Below are positions 25,901 to 37,577 of a stretch of DNA of 64,000 nucleotides, piece after piece. The position numbers and the translations under genes are program-made. The number at the start of each line of letters is the position of its first letter. Positions within the stretch are counted from its first letter, which is position 1. Source of the DNA: Cryptomeria japonica (lineage: Eukaryota > Streptophyta > Pinopsida > Cupressales > Cupressaceae); assembly GCF_030272615.1 (NCBI RefSeq), contig NC_081409.1, forward strand, positions 22,880,260-22,944,259, read 5' to 3'. Below the pieces are notes generated by a model. That model was not told where the DNA came from. It ran no database searches and saw only the letters and a list, made by a program, of their open reading frames with translations.

Positions 25901-26407
25901 ACATTTTTGACATTTTTTGACATTATTCTAAAGCACATTTATTGCACTACCTAAGATGCATTAATAACAACATTTATTGCAACAAAGTACAAGGAGGTTT
26001 TGCGATACTTACTGGCTCTCCTGCATCTGCTGGCCTCTGAAATCGGTGAATGCGATCAAATCTATGCACCAATGCCATTGCTACTGACTGTTGCTGCTCT
26101 ATTCTCTCTCTGCACTCTGATCTCTTGGATGTGTGGATGACAATGAGGATGTTTTTCCCTCATAGTCTATCTTATAGACTACCCTAGCCCTCGTTTCCCG
26201 AGTCAGTCTTCATTATCCCATGACTCTGTCACTCTATCCTATCTGGTCAGTCATTTCTAGCCTTTCTTTCTTATCGAGAGATTGTCTATGATCTTTTCAG
26301 ACATTTTCATCCAATCTCTCGAGGGGGCATATCATTCTCATATTGGGGCAACTTCGTATCAGTTTATCTTATCTTCTTTGAAACAATGCGACAAGTTGCA
26401 TTGTCTC

Positions 26408-26421
26408 AAAGAGGGGCAAAA
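26408..26421 (+). promoter_or_regulatory. Polypurine tract of gypsy-1
   Basis: AAAGAGGGGCAAAA directly before the 3' LTR. The same sequence precedes the 3' LTR of gypsy-2 at 36548-36561. Confidence 0.8.
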
Positions 26422-27175
26422 TGTAGACACCTAAAATTGTCCAGTCTAATTAAATAAATATCTTTATTTATTTAATTACTTTAGCCTAATTCCTCTATTA
26501 ATTAAATAAATCTTTATTTATTTAATTAATTCATTTATCCTCTTCTAGCCTTATTTCTCATTTAAATAAATACATTTATTTATTTAAATTATCCTTTTCT
26601 TAAATTAAATAAATATCTTATTTATTTAATTGATCCCACTTCTTCTATTAATTAAATAAATCTTTATTTATTTAATTAATTCATTAACCTTTTCTACCTA
26701 TGACACATGTCATTCATCTCTTAATTCATACACTACCTACTCTTTCATTATTTTATTATTTCTTTTACCTACCCTCTAATCATAGCCGACCTCTTTTACA
26801 CCTCTCAATCTTATCCCTCCATTTCATATACTGTCTTCTATATAAGGAGATGCTTCCTTCATTAACTCACTCACTATGCATTCAGCCTTGACTACGCTTT
26901 TGAACTTGCATATGCAATCAAGCCTACTTGCAACCACATTTCCGTTCATTGTTGAGCTCTTGTGCACATAAAATCTGAGAGCCAATATATCAAGCAAGAT
27001 CAATGGAGATAGGAAGAATGGAGATTCAAACCCTATTGAACATGTGATGGTATAATCTTTGTGATTTCATTTGATTTGCATTGTCTTAGGTAATCTTCAT
27101 ATGTTATGGTGGATCTTTGTTGTTGTTAGGCTAGGGTTTTGCAGTTGAATTCATTTAGTCTTTCAATATTGTTAT
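26422..27175 (+). repeat. 3' LTR of gypsy-1, main part (last 21 bp at 37342-37362)
   Basis: Starts TGTAGACACCTAAAATTGTC like the 5' LTR at 15961 and stops at GTTAT (27171-27175), where gypsy-2 begins. The missing end (TATCCATTTTCACCATCTACA) sits beyond gypsy-2 at 37342-37362, after a second GTTAT (37337-37341). Confidence 0.92.
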
Positions 27176-27951
27176 TGTAGACACCCAATATTGTTATTTT
27201 ATTTATTTAATTATCTAAGCTTAATTCTTCTATTAATTAAATAAATCTTTATTTATTTTATTTATTTATTTATCCTCTTCTAGCCTTATTTCTCATTTAG
27301 ATAAATACATTTATTTATTTAAATTATCCTTTTCCTAAATTAAATAAATATTTTATTTATTTAATTGATCCCACTTCTTCTATTAATTAAATAAATCTTT
27401 ATTTATTTAATTAATTCATTAACCTTTTCTACCCATGACACATGTCATTCATCTCTTAATTCATACACTACCTACCCCTTTCATTATTTTATTATTTCTT
27501 TTACCTACCCTCTAATCATAGCCGACCTTCTTTTACACCTCTCAATCTTTTACACCTCTCAATCTTATCCCTCCATTTCTTATTGTGTCTTCTATATAAG
27601 GAGATGCTTCCTTCATTATCAAACCCTAACTACCTAACTACTGGATCAATTTGACTACTTGGCATATGCAATCCTACTTGCAACCACATTCCGTTCTTTG
27701 TTGAGCTCTTGTGCACATAAAATCTGAGAGCAAATATATCAAGCAAGATCAATGGAGATAGGAAGAATGGAGATCCAAACCCTATTGGACATGTGATGGT
27801 ATAATCTTTGTGATTTCATTTGATTTGCATTGTCTTAGGTAATCTTCATATGTTATGGTGGATCTTTGTTGTTGTTAGGCTAGGGTTTTGTGGTTGAATT
27901 CATTTAGCCTTTCAATATCGTTATTATTGTTATCCATTTTCACCATATACA
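27176..27951 (+). repeat. 5' LTR of gypsy-2
   Basis: 776 bp, TGTAGACACCC...ATATACA, with the same AT palindromes and a TATATAAGG box near 27592. It pairs with 36562-37336. Only TTTTGGCA of the presumed PBS remains after it, then the sequence jumps to leader DNA that in gypsy-1 lies at about 18000. Confidence 0.9.
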
Positions 27952-29376
27952 TTTTGGCAAAAGAAAAGCCATCTTCTTCCAAACCACTATAAATAATTAT
28001 ATTCATGGTGAAAACTATGAATAACATGTGTTGATTAGTCCATACCGACACTATGTCTCCCCATAAACTCGTTTGATCAAATTTATTTGATCAGTTGTAG
28101 GGCGTAACACCTATCGGCTAGGAGCCTTTTGTATTTACAGAGTTGAAAGTGCTGCATGTATGGCCACATGAGCAGATGCCCTTACTAGCACCTTTTTGTT
28201 TTAGAAGCCCAAATCCTTCTAGTTGTTGGGGCAAGAGGTCGGACCTCTGGTAGTGGCCCACACACATTACGGTTCTTAGTAGAGATACAAAGTTCGCCAC
28301 AGGGAGTTTTCATGGGGACTGATGCTTGGCTGACCCGAGAAGTGAGTGTCGAGGGTGGAGCCAGTGAGGTCAAGCATCTAAGTATCTGCTCTGAATAGCG
28401 TAGCCTCGGGGGTAAAACCCCATGTGGGATCAACAACTATTGTCTTGGCCAGCCATAAGAATTGTGCTTGACTTATTTTAAACAATCAAACATTCAAGAC
28501 CAAACAGCAAAACATTGTGTCTTTTGTGTCTTCAAGTGTATGCAAAACATTTTTACATCAAACAACACACTTTTCTTGGAGTCGTTTTGAGTCTAAACAC
28601 TTGCAAACATTGAGTCTTCATCAACACTGTGTCCTCTTGTCACAAAAATAGTCAAACAATCAAATTTGGTCACAACAAAACAAATTCACAGATTGGAAAA
28701 AATTGCACAAATTTTGCAGAAACGCGTCTATGTCTGACATAATAGCGTCTGTGTTGTATAACCGCGTCTGTGAAGGGCAGAAACGTGGCTGTGTTTCTAG
28801 AATCAACAGTGCACTTTACAAAAATCTCAGAAACACGTCTGTGCTAAATAGAACCACGTCTATGTCAGGAAATCGCGTTTGTGCAGTATACAGGCGCGTC
28901 TGTGTTCAGAATTAAAAAACTTTTACAGTCCAGCACACAAACATAGTCAGTTTCGAAATTCTTGAGCTTCCTAGGTTATTTCTCTAGGGTTTCATTTACC
29001 ATTCAACCTGTCTTTGGGTCTCACATAGTCCATCATTGCTTTACACCTTACATTACATTCACATTTGTCTAAAATTGAGTCAAAAGGTCACTTGCTTGTC
29101 CTCATCATACTTTGTCAACACACTACATACAACAACATTTTGCTAAGTGGTCCCTCATCAAGGTCTATCACCTTTGGGTCTCATTTGGTCTTACTTAGAG
29201 TCAAGGTCAACTTACCTCATCAAGAGAAACTATCCTCTCTTTGGAAGTCACACCTACTCTACTACATACATACTTGGTCTTACACTTCGGATTCATTTAC
29301 ATTCCATCCAACTCCTAGTCTTCCATACTTTTTCCATTTTCATCTAGTCTCACACATCTTGGTCAATACCTAGTTC
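27952..29376 (+). other. gypsy-2 leader
   Basis: Non-coding leader. It matches gypsy-1 18003-19097 except for about 320 bp at 28700-29030 that gypsy-1 lacks; that segment contains the phased CGCGTCTGTG array listed next. Confidence 0.6.
28723..28906 (+). repeat. Phased CGCGTCTGTG motif array in the gypsy-2 leader
   Basis: Eight related decamers (consensus CGCGTCTGTG). The CGT core starts at 28725, 28746, 28765, 28784, 28836, 28857, 28876 and 28897, so spacings are 21, 19, 19, 52, 21, 19 and 21. The sequence between copies is not conserved, so this is a phased site array and not a simple tandem duplication. Confidence 0.75.
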
Positions 29377-32300
29377 ATGGTTGAAACCTGTCTTCAAAAA
29401 TCTAGGAGAGAAACTAAAGAGGCTCAAGTGTCTGCAAACATGAGTGTCTATGAGTATGACAATGATGTCTTTTTCAATACTCATCATAACACATTACCTT
29501 ACATGGATGCTTATAGAAACATTCCAGATGTTGAAAACATTGACACTACAAACAACAATGATACACACAATGACAATATGGACAACTTTTCCATACATTC
29601 AGTAGATGTGGAAGAATCCATTATGGATCCCCGTTTTAATCGATTGATTGAGGAAATAATGAAGAGAGATAGACAATACTTCTTACAAATGATGGCACAA
29701 AGTGGAGCCAAGATACCTCATGATTTTGACATGTCTCAAATAATGGAACATAGACCTTTGCAACAAACTCACTCCAACATGGATCAAAGGAGGCCTAATA
29801 GTGGAGGCAATAGAGGACCACATATGGTACCTGAATCACCATCATCTTTGTTTCAAAAACCAGAGGTCCCACATACACATGGTCAAGCATATGATACTCA
29901 CCTTTGCAGACCATTATGGAAATCTTATCCAAAAAGATATGCTCAATCACATACCAATGCTAAGGATCAACCACCAAAGCAATTGGATATTCAAAGGCAT
30001 GCTCAAAATTTGGACACAAGGAAACCCCGTGTCAAATTTGGGGGCAACACATTAGAACATGACATGCCTGTAGAGTATAATATACATGGACAAAATAGAT
30101 ATTTCATTCCTCAACATGAATCTATACCAATTGGTCCATATATGCAGCATCACTATAGACCTCCTCCATATGAACATGTGTATGATCAATATCATCCATA
30201 TCTGCAACATGCTCCTCCAATTGGTGCCTCAAGCATGGGATATGGTCCAAGAAGTCGATCTCCACCTAAGAGCAATTTGGAGCAACAAATCAGGGACTTG
30301 AAAAAGAAAATGGAGGACATAAATACACCAAAGCCATCATACACAATGAGAGACATATGTCCTTATCCATTTGACAAGAGCATTCCAACGCCTCCATTTC
30401 CTACACACTTTGTGACACCTAAGTTTGATAAGTATAGAGGCAAAGGGGATCCTAAGGCACACATAAGACAGTTTTTCATAGCTTGCATTGAGGTAGCAGC
30501 AGAAGAGACATATTTGATGAGATTATTCCCACAAAGCCTAGGCGATCAAGCTATGGAATGGTTCTCCCAACTTCCACCTGGTATTAAGTCATGGGGTGAC
30601 TTAGTAGAGGCATTTATTCAACATTTCTCCTACAATATAGAGACAAACATATCAATCACTACTTTGTGCAACACCAAGCAAAAAGAGGGAGAGTCTTTTG
30701 CATCATTTTTACAAAGATGGAAGAATCTAGCCAGCAGATGCTCTTGTGAAATTCCACAAAAACAAATGGTAGAAATGTTCACCCAGAATGTTAACAAAGA
30801 CATTGGCTATGATTTAAGAAAAGCTTGTTTGTCCACCTTCAAGGACGTCATTGAAAAAGGCTTAGCAACGGAGAAGGTCCTAATTGAACAAGGAGTCATT
30901 AAGATATTCAAGGAAAACAAAGATGACTTTAAAGGAAAAGACAAGCCAAGATTTTGGAATAAAAACAAGAACACAGTCAATGATGGTGTTGTTGATGCCA
31001 ATACAGTGCAACCCAAAATCGTTTTTTCGGGATCAAGCTCTACAAACAATCAAGTGAATACTCAAACAACTTCCAAATCATGAAGGAAGTACACTCCATT
31101 AGGAGAACCACTTGAGTCAGTTTTCAAAAAGCTAGTGGCAAACAAGATAATAACAATTCCAGATTTTCCTCCATATGAGCCAAAAGTCAAACCAAATTGG
31201 TGGAATGATGATGAGTATTATGAATTTCATAAGAGCAAGGGTCATAAGACAAGAAATTGTCATCGACTGAAAAAAATCATACAAGATCTTATTGATAGAG
31301 GTGACATTGAGATTGAAGGACACTCATCCAATCAAGAACATGAGATGTTTAAGAAACCATTCCCAAAACATGACAAGGGAAAAGCTAAAGCCAAAGACGA
31401 CCAAACCAACTATACCAGAGCAACCTATAACTCTGATTCAATTATCAATCACATTTCGATGGACAATTACATCTCTACCATTATCATCAAGGACAAAAAC
31501 CCTGAGAATTCTACCCAGAGACCCAAGATTGTCCTAAAAGGTGTTGGATCTTCTTCCGAACCTACCTCTGAATGTCATGTTACAACCCACCGAGGTAAAT
31601 TCACTTTGCAAGGTGCTCCAGCTAAAAACACTGCTTCCTCATCAACCAAACCTGAGTATGACCTTGTAGAACAGTTAGGGAAGACACCCACGCTCATCTC
31701 CATCCTTGAGCTCTTACGCATATCCCCTGCACATAAATCCATTCTTGACAAAATCTTGAGAGAAACTATTGTTCCTACTGATCTAAATGTGGACCAGTTT
31801 CAAGTCATGGTGGGATACCTTTCCATTCCACACTCCCTTACATTCACAGAAGCCAATGACACCTCCGTAAGTTAGCCACATAATGCACCACTACACATTG
31901 AAGCCTTCATACATAAACATCGAATAAAACGAGTCCTGATAGATGGAGGAGCAGGTCTAAACATTTGTACATTGAGAACTATTAAACAATTGGGATATTC
32001 CGATAAAGTTGTGAATTCTACAAACAAAATTACCATCAAAGCATATGATGATGAAAAGAGTTCATCCAAGGGCACAGTCACCTTACCTCTCAGAGTTGGG
32101 CCAGTTACAAAGGATGTGGTTTGTCAAGTCCTAGATCTAGATCTCACATACAACATACTCTTGGGACGTCCATGGATTCATGAGATGAGTGCAGTCCCTT
32201 CTACATATCATCGATGTATCAAGTTTCCACACAACGGAGTTGAAGTGACCATCAAAGCGGATCCAAATCTATTCATATATTGCAACAATTTGCAACCTAG

Positions 32301-33486
32301 ATCAGAAATAACAATCCCAGTCAATCGACAAGTTGTTCCTTCTTCAGCATATGTGGATCCAGAATGCTTGAAAGCTTCTACGTCAAAACAAACAGAGCTA
32401 AAAGAAAAATTCAAGATTAAAGACATGGGATGTGGTGAGTATATCTTTCATGTTGATCAACTCCCACTATCTCCTAAGACATTCAGTCGACAAGAACAAT
32501 CTATAAACAATTTACAAGGAATTGGGTGTGAGCCACCTAGTGTTGTGGCTACTAAGTCTGAATGCAAATCTCCTCTAGTGGTGCAAGCATCTCTTGATAT
32601 CAATACTCCTAAGAATGGTTCCAATGAAGAATATGTTGAGTGTATCGCCAGCCCTCTTGATAACTCACATAGCCTTACCATATCATCCACTCATTCTATT
32701 TCCACTCCACTTCTAGACTTGGATCAACAAGAGTTACAAAAGCCCTTACTCATTGGGGATCAAAAATCAAGCTTTGAAAAGAAAAATCTAAAAGTCAATA
32801 ATAAAGAAAAGTCATTTAGTCCAAATCAAAATCAAAAGCTATTGGACTCTGCAAAAATCAAAGTCAAGGATAAAAATCATATGAAGAAAAAAGAGCAAGA
32901 GTTGATCTCCCCTAATATCAAAATAACTGGGGGCAAAAGTTCTAAAATTTCAAATCAAAAAGCATACTTGTTGATCCTAAGTCTTCATCATGTCATGATA
33001 CTTTCACTTCTTTTCACAATCATAAGCCTTCATCACTCATTCACTTGTTTTGCACATCCTTTCCCTTCTGGCGATACATCATGGACCTTTAATGGAGCTT
33101 CCTTGAAGGACTTTGTTATCAGGGATGCCCAAACTTATTCAGTTGACACGCATACGGGCCTGTGTAGTCCACACACTAGTAATTCTATCTCAGTTCCTTT
33201 ATCAAGGAAGACAGTCACTCGAGCTACATATCATTCAGTCAAGGAATAATGCAGCTACAATCACAAGGTAAAGCCTCGCACATTTGAGGTGGGTGCCTTG
33301 GTTCTTAGAGAAAACCCCAAAAATCAGCAAGACAGAGAGAAGAAAGGCAAGTTCGAACCAAATTGGCTTGGTCCTTACATCATTATAGCAGCATATGGAT
33401 CTGGGGCATATCAGCTCTCAACTATAGAAGGTGAACCTTTGGAGGATCCTACCAATAGCATGCACCTTCGCAGGTTTTACACATAG
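29377..33486 (+). pseudogene. gag-pro: Gag-protease-integrase-tail polyprotein frame of gypsy-2, three stops
   Basis: A single frame of 1,370 codons interrupted by TGA 31081, TAG 31873 and TAA 33247. Domains as in gypsy-1: gag core (DKYRGKGDPKAHIRQFF, AMEWFSQLPPGIKSWGDL), Cys/His box (FHKSKGHKTRNCHRLK), protease (RVLIDGGAGLNICTL, NILLGRPWIHEM), Ser/Lys-rich linker, hydrophobic segment (LLILSLHHVMILSLLFTIIS), then the integrase tail (YNHKVKPRTFEVG, GKFEPNWLGPYI, NSMHLRRFYT). The join between protease linker, hydrophobic segment and tail is in frame here. That shows this short architecture is the design of the family and not a late deletion in one copy. No RT, RNase H or integrase core motifs are present. 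Confidence 0.85.
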
Positions 33487-35188
33487 CTCTTCAGAGTATC
33501 CTAATTCAAAAAATACAAAAAATTTCAAAAATTTCAAAAATACAAAAAAAATTATAAAACAAAAAAATCGTTACTTGGTGAAAACCTAGCAAACAGGCAC
33601 CTTGTGACACAAAAAACATTGAAAAATCAAAAAAAGTAAAGAGAAATAATTTCATCCAACGGTGAAAACCACTTCGGTGGCACCCTGGGCAAGTACCATG
33701 GTGAAAACTGAGTCACCAATGCCATGTGTAGAGACATTGCTCCTCCCTCCTTCAGGATTCACTTTCATCCTTTCACTTTGCACACACTCACAACCTATTC
33801 GTTCATAATAAACTTACACATTCCCATCATGGCTTGTTATTGATCTACCCAAGATTGGTTAGCCATTCATAATAAACCTCCCTTTTCACCTCCCTTTCCA
33901 TCCATAATAAATCAGATCCTATCTGTGGCTAAGGCAAATCCTACATCTACTGATGGGTGTGGAACTAAGAACATCACATGTTTCAAGGAGTATAGTTTCT
34001 TCCAGCTTCCTTTAGTTTATCTGCGCACAATCCGCAATAAAGCAGCATATGCATCGCCAATCCGTAATAAAGTTTCATCTTCTCCGCAATAAAGTATCAG
34101 TTTCATGGATTCAGTTAGTTTTAGATGAGACAGCAGCAACAATGGGCTTCAACAAATCAAATCTTTCAACAGACTCAGACAACATATGGTTCAGTGCTAT
34201 CTATCCTTTCTGTGAAAGTAAACATTGTGACCACAATCAAATAAGACTTATACAAGTGACAAGAGACACTAAGTTTGAGGACTACAGTGGATGTTGGTGT
34301 CGAGTCTTGGTTTTCTTTTGATTTTATCTTTTGGTGACATGTCTTTTAGCTTTTCCAGGATGTCTTTGACTAGAGATTTTATCTCCAGGATGTCTTTGAC
34401 TAGAAAGGCGAGGATGGGGTATCGTCACCTATTTGTATTTGCTGTCTGTGGATTGTCTTTTAGTAATGCTCTGACTTGTCCAAGGATATGAGGACACTAT
34501 GAGTCTAGTGTGAACTAGGGCATTCCTTGTTTGTGACTGTCTTATCTCCATGCAAACAAGTACAATGACTTTCTGGGTTGAACATATACCTCGATTGTCA
34601 TAACCTACTTGCCATAATAAAGCTCAATGATGATAACGCACAAGAAGCTCTTTCACTTTCATATCTTCTGTCTTCCATCCCCCTTTCTTGATTGACTTCC
34701 ATCGTCCTTCTCGAGTCCGTGTAGCCTGCTATCACACGACTGAGTACAATGACACACCAAAAACATTTGCATTTCATGTAGTTGCCCCTGCATTACCACA
34801 TATAAGCATTTCATACATACATCATGAAACATCTCATCACATAGGTACACATGCATATAGCTCCCGCAAAGATGAATCATCTCATATATATAATCATAAG
34901 TGTCATGATACAATGATGTCAAAATCGTATGGCTACAATCACCCGAAGGTGTCTACATCATCATACAAAATGGTACAAAATTGATACATAGGGAGCCCTC
35001 TACGGCTACAATGAACTCCCTCCCTTGGAGCCGGCTGGCCTCGACGGAGTCTGAGCCCTGGAAGGACCCGCCCCAAGATCATCTCTCCTGGCCCCTGTGT
35101 CCTCTGCAGCCACCCCTCGTGTCGCCCTATCCGGATGGAGGAACCCACTGATCGCTCCTCCTATCACTGCTGGTAGTGCTAATCCTGT
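33487..35188. other. gypsy-2 3' non-coding region
   Basis: Matches 23222-24837 of gypsy-1. The last 250 bp (about 34939-35188) correspond to the 3' end of the antisense PMD gene: past the TAG noted in the next entry, the same minus frame continues open to about 35015 and ends in a Gly/Ser/Pro-rich tail. Confidence 0.5.
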
Positions 35189-36215
35189 CTATGTCATCGT
35201 GTCCCATGCCACATGTCCAGCCCTCATCTCTAGTCCTGGATCCTGAAACACTCGTCTCAGGGCCTCCCTATCTCCATCTCGATCGTACGAAATCAGCTCC
35301 CCATCGATCGGTATCCGCAGAATCCTATATACATCCTCCAGGGTGACTGTCATCTCCCCCATCGGCAAATGAAACGTGCAAGTCTCAGAGTGCCACCTCT
35401 CTGCCAGTGCAGTCAGCAATCCCATGTCTGCCCCAAACTCAGGCACATACAAAATATGTCTTAGACCCATAGCCTCAATAGCAGCTCTGTCCTCGAAGGT
35501 CAACTCAGGTCGCAACCTCTGAGTCGATGGGAATCTCTCCCGTGACTCCAGCATAGGCCAATACTCCTGCAGTCACACAAATCAATCATCTCAGTCCTAG
35601 TGACACTCACTGTTCATCACAAAGTGTTGCTTCTATCCTAGTGGTACTCCCTGTTCATCACAAAGTACTACGTGTTTTGCACTCACTGTTCATCACAAAG
35701 TGCTGCTCACATTTGCACTCACTGTTCATCACAAAGTGCTGCTCATATTTTAGTACTCCCTGTTCATCACAAAGTACTATATCTTGGTACTCACTGTTCA
35801 TCACAAAGTGCCTTGATCTATCTTATCCTAGGGCCTAATGCTTGAGTGAATCCTCTTGAGTAGTTTCCTAATTGGCAACATATGTTCTATCATAGAATTG
35901 TCAATCCTAGCCCTATTTGCTATCCTAGTTTTCCCTAGAGGACCTGCTTGAGTGTATCCTCTCAGCAGCTTATCCAATCGACATCGTATGTTCATCACAG
36001 AACTGTCGATTTGACCTAGAAGACACAAATTCACATTTTTGGACACAAACGCATTTTCCTGACATAAACGCGCATTTATTACATTACCTAGCATGCATTA
36101 ATGACAACAATAAATGCATCAAAGTACAAGGAGGTTTTGTGGTACTTACTGGCTCTCCTACCTCTGCTGGCCTCTAAAAACGGCAAACGTGGTCGAATCT
36201 GTGAACCAAAGCCAT
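35189..36215 (-). pseudogene. Antisense plant-mobile-domain (PMD) gene in gypsy-2, one intron
   Basis: Exon 1 is 36215-36150 (66 nt, same length as in gypsy-1), starting MALVHRFD and carrying a TAG where gypsy-1 has CAG (Gln). The intron is 36149-35567 (583 bp) with GTAAGT donor and GCAG acceptor. Exon 2 (35566 downward) reads STQRLRPELTFEDRAAIEAM, LRHILYVPEFGADMGLL, ERWHSETCTFHLPMGEMTVT, LEDVYRILRIPIDGE, EALRRVFQDPGLEMRAGHVA and ends at a TAG at 35189-35191. This copy keeps the part of the domain deleted in gypsy-1. The two nonsense codons make this copy non-functional, though each copy is intact where the other is broken at exon 1 and the DRDGDR region. Confidence 0.78.
35602..35812. repeat. 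Tandem repeat of about 40 bp inside the PMD intron of gypsy-2
   Basis: Six or so copies of the same GTTCATCACAAAGT-centred unit as at 25381-25699, fewer than in gypsy-1, so copy number varies between the two elements. Confidence 0.8.
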
Positions 36216-36561
36216 CGCTGCTGACTGTTGCTGCTCTTTTCTCTCTCTGCACTCTAATCTCTTGGAGGTGTAGATGACAATGAGGATGTATTTCCCTCGT
36301 GGTCTATCTTATAGACTACCCTCGCCCTAGCCCTCGTCTCTCGAGTCAGTCTTCGTTATCTCGTGACTTTGTCACTTTATCTGGTCAGTCCATTCTAGCC
36401 TTTCTTTCTTATCGAGAGATTGTCTGCGATCTTTTTAGAAATTTTTTCATCCAATCTCTCGAGGGGGCATACCATTCCCATCTTGGGGCAACTCTGTATC
36501 AATTCATCTTATCTTCTTTGAAACAACGTGACAAGCCGCATTGTCTCAAAGAGGGGCAAAA

Positions 36562-37336
36562 TGTAGACACCCAAAATTGTCTAGTCTAAATAAATAAATT
36601 TTATTTATTTAATTATCTAAGCTTAATTCTTCTATTAATTAAATAAATCTTTATTTATTTAATTAATTCATTTATCCTCTTCTAGCCTTATTTCTCATTT
36701 AGATAAATACATTTATTTATTTAAATTATCCTTTTCCTAAATTAAAAAAATATCTTATTTATTTAACTGATCCCACTTCTTCTATTAATTAAATAAATCT
36801 TTATTTATTTAATTAATTCATTAACCTTTTCTACCCATGACACATGTCATTCGTCTCTTAATTCATACACTACCTACCCCTTTCATTATTTTATTATTTC
36901 TTTTACCTACCCTCTAATCATAGTCGACCTCCTTTTACACCTCTCAATCTTATCCCTTCATTTCATATTGTGTCTTCTATATAAGGAGATGCTTCCTTCA
37001 TTATCAAACCCTAACTACCTAACTACTAGATCAATTTGACTACTTGGCATATGCGATCCTACTTGCAACCACATTCCGTTCTTTGTTGAGCTTTTGTGCA
37101 CATAAAATCTAAGAGCAAATATATCAAGCAAGATCAATGGAGATAGGAAGAATGGAGATCCAAACCCTATTGGACATGTGATGGTATAATCTTTGTGATT
37201 TCATTTGATTTGCATTGTCTTAGGTAATCTTCATATGTTATGGTGGATCTTTGTTGTTGTTAGGCTAGGGTTTTGTGGTTGAATTCATTTAGCCTTTCAA
37301 TATCGTTATTATTGTTATCCATTTTCACCATATATA
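36562..37336 (+). repeat. 3' LTR of gypsy-2
   Basis: 775 bp starting TGTAGACACCC after the polypurine tract AAAGAGGGGCAAAA and ending CACCATATATA, where the partner LTR has CACCATATACA. Followed by the GTTAT target copy at 37337-37341. Confidence 0.9.
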
Positions 37337-37367
37337 GTTATTATCCATTTTCACCATCTACAAATCC

Positions 37368-37537
37368 ATCTATTTCAATGGTTCCACATTCGGCACCCAT
37401 CCCGGAAGGTAACTTTCCCACAAACACAAGCATGTCTAGCTTTTCTAATTTTCATATGAAACTAGAATAAATATATAGAAGACAATCTTTCATTTACAAC
37501 CAATTATATCTGACAAGAAAACAATATTTTATGTACA

Positions 37538-37577
<40 letters not shown>

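Larger units (their letters stand above)
24838..26078 (-). pseudogene. Antisense plant-mobile-domain (PMD) gene in gypsy-1, one intron
   Basis: Exon 1 is 26078-26013 (22 codons, MALVHRFDRIHRFQRPADAG then EP), with donor GTAAGT. The intron is 26012-25339 (674 bp). Exon 2 starts at 25338 after a TAG acceptor and is in phase. Exon 2 carries PMD-family blocks: STQRLRPELTFEDRS, LRFILYVPEF, LLTALTERWHSETCSFHL, EMIVTLEDVYRILRIPIDGE. PMD proteins (MAIN/MAIL1 family and transposon-borne relatives) are nuclear plant proteins linked to silencing and genome stability; the biochemical role is unclear. Compared with gypsy-2, a deletion after the DRDGDR motif removes about 20 codons and shifts the frame, so the C-terminus is altered. 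The orientation is opposite to gag. Confidence 0.75.
27176..37336 (+). mobile_element. Inner Ty3/gypsy non-autonomous element (gypsy-2), nested in the gypsy-1 LTR
   Basis: LTRs 27176-27951 and 36562-37336 (776 and 775 bp) share features that set them apart from the gypsy-1 LTRs, such as the CTAACTACCTAACTACT block. The target duplication is GTTAT (27171-27175, 37337-37341). It has the same coding layout as gypsy-1: gag-pro, hydrophobic segment, integrase tail, antisense PMD gene. It lacks nearly all of the 1.2-kb leader segment that holds the PBS and the 304-bp repeats in gypsy-1. The last dinucleotide of the 3' LTR is TA instead of CA. Confidence 0.9.
15961..37362 (+). mobile_element. Outer Ty3/gypsy non-autonomous element (gypsy-1), interrupted by gypsy-2
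   Basis: The element starts TGTAGACACC at 15961 and ends CATCTACA at 37362, flanked by AATCC on both sides (15956-15960 and 37363-37367). Its 3' LTR is split: 26422-27175 and 37342-37362, together 775 bp against 774 bp for the 5' LTR. It encodes gag, an aspartic protease, a hydrophobic segment and an integrase tail, but no RT, RNase H or integrase core. An antisense intron-containing PMD gene and short tandem repeats lie in the 3' part. It must rely on enzymes from an autonomous relative. Confidence 0.9.

Noticed and set aside
26422-27951. Two-LTR circle junction or tandem array by LTR-LTR recombination
   Set aside because: The GTTAT duplication and the displaced 21-bp LTR end at 37342-37362 show a simple nested insertion.
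34688-34984. 98-codon plus-strand frame near the PMD gene in gypsy-2
   Set aside because: It is the complement of the PMD 3' region and low-complexity CAT-rich DNA; not kept in gypsy-1.
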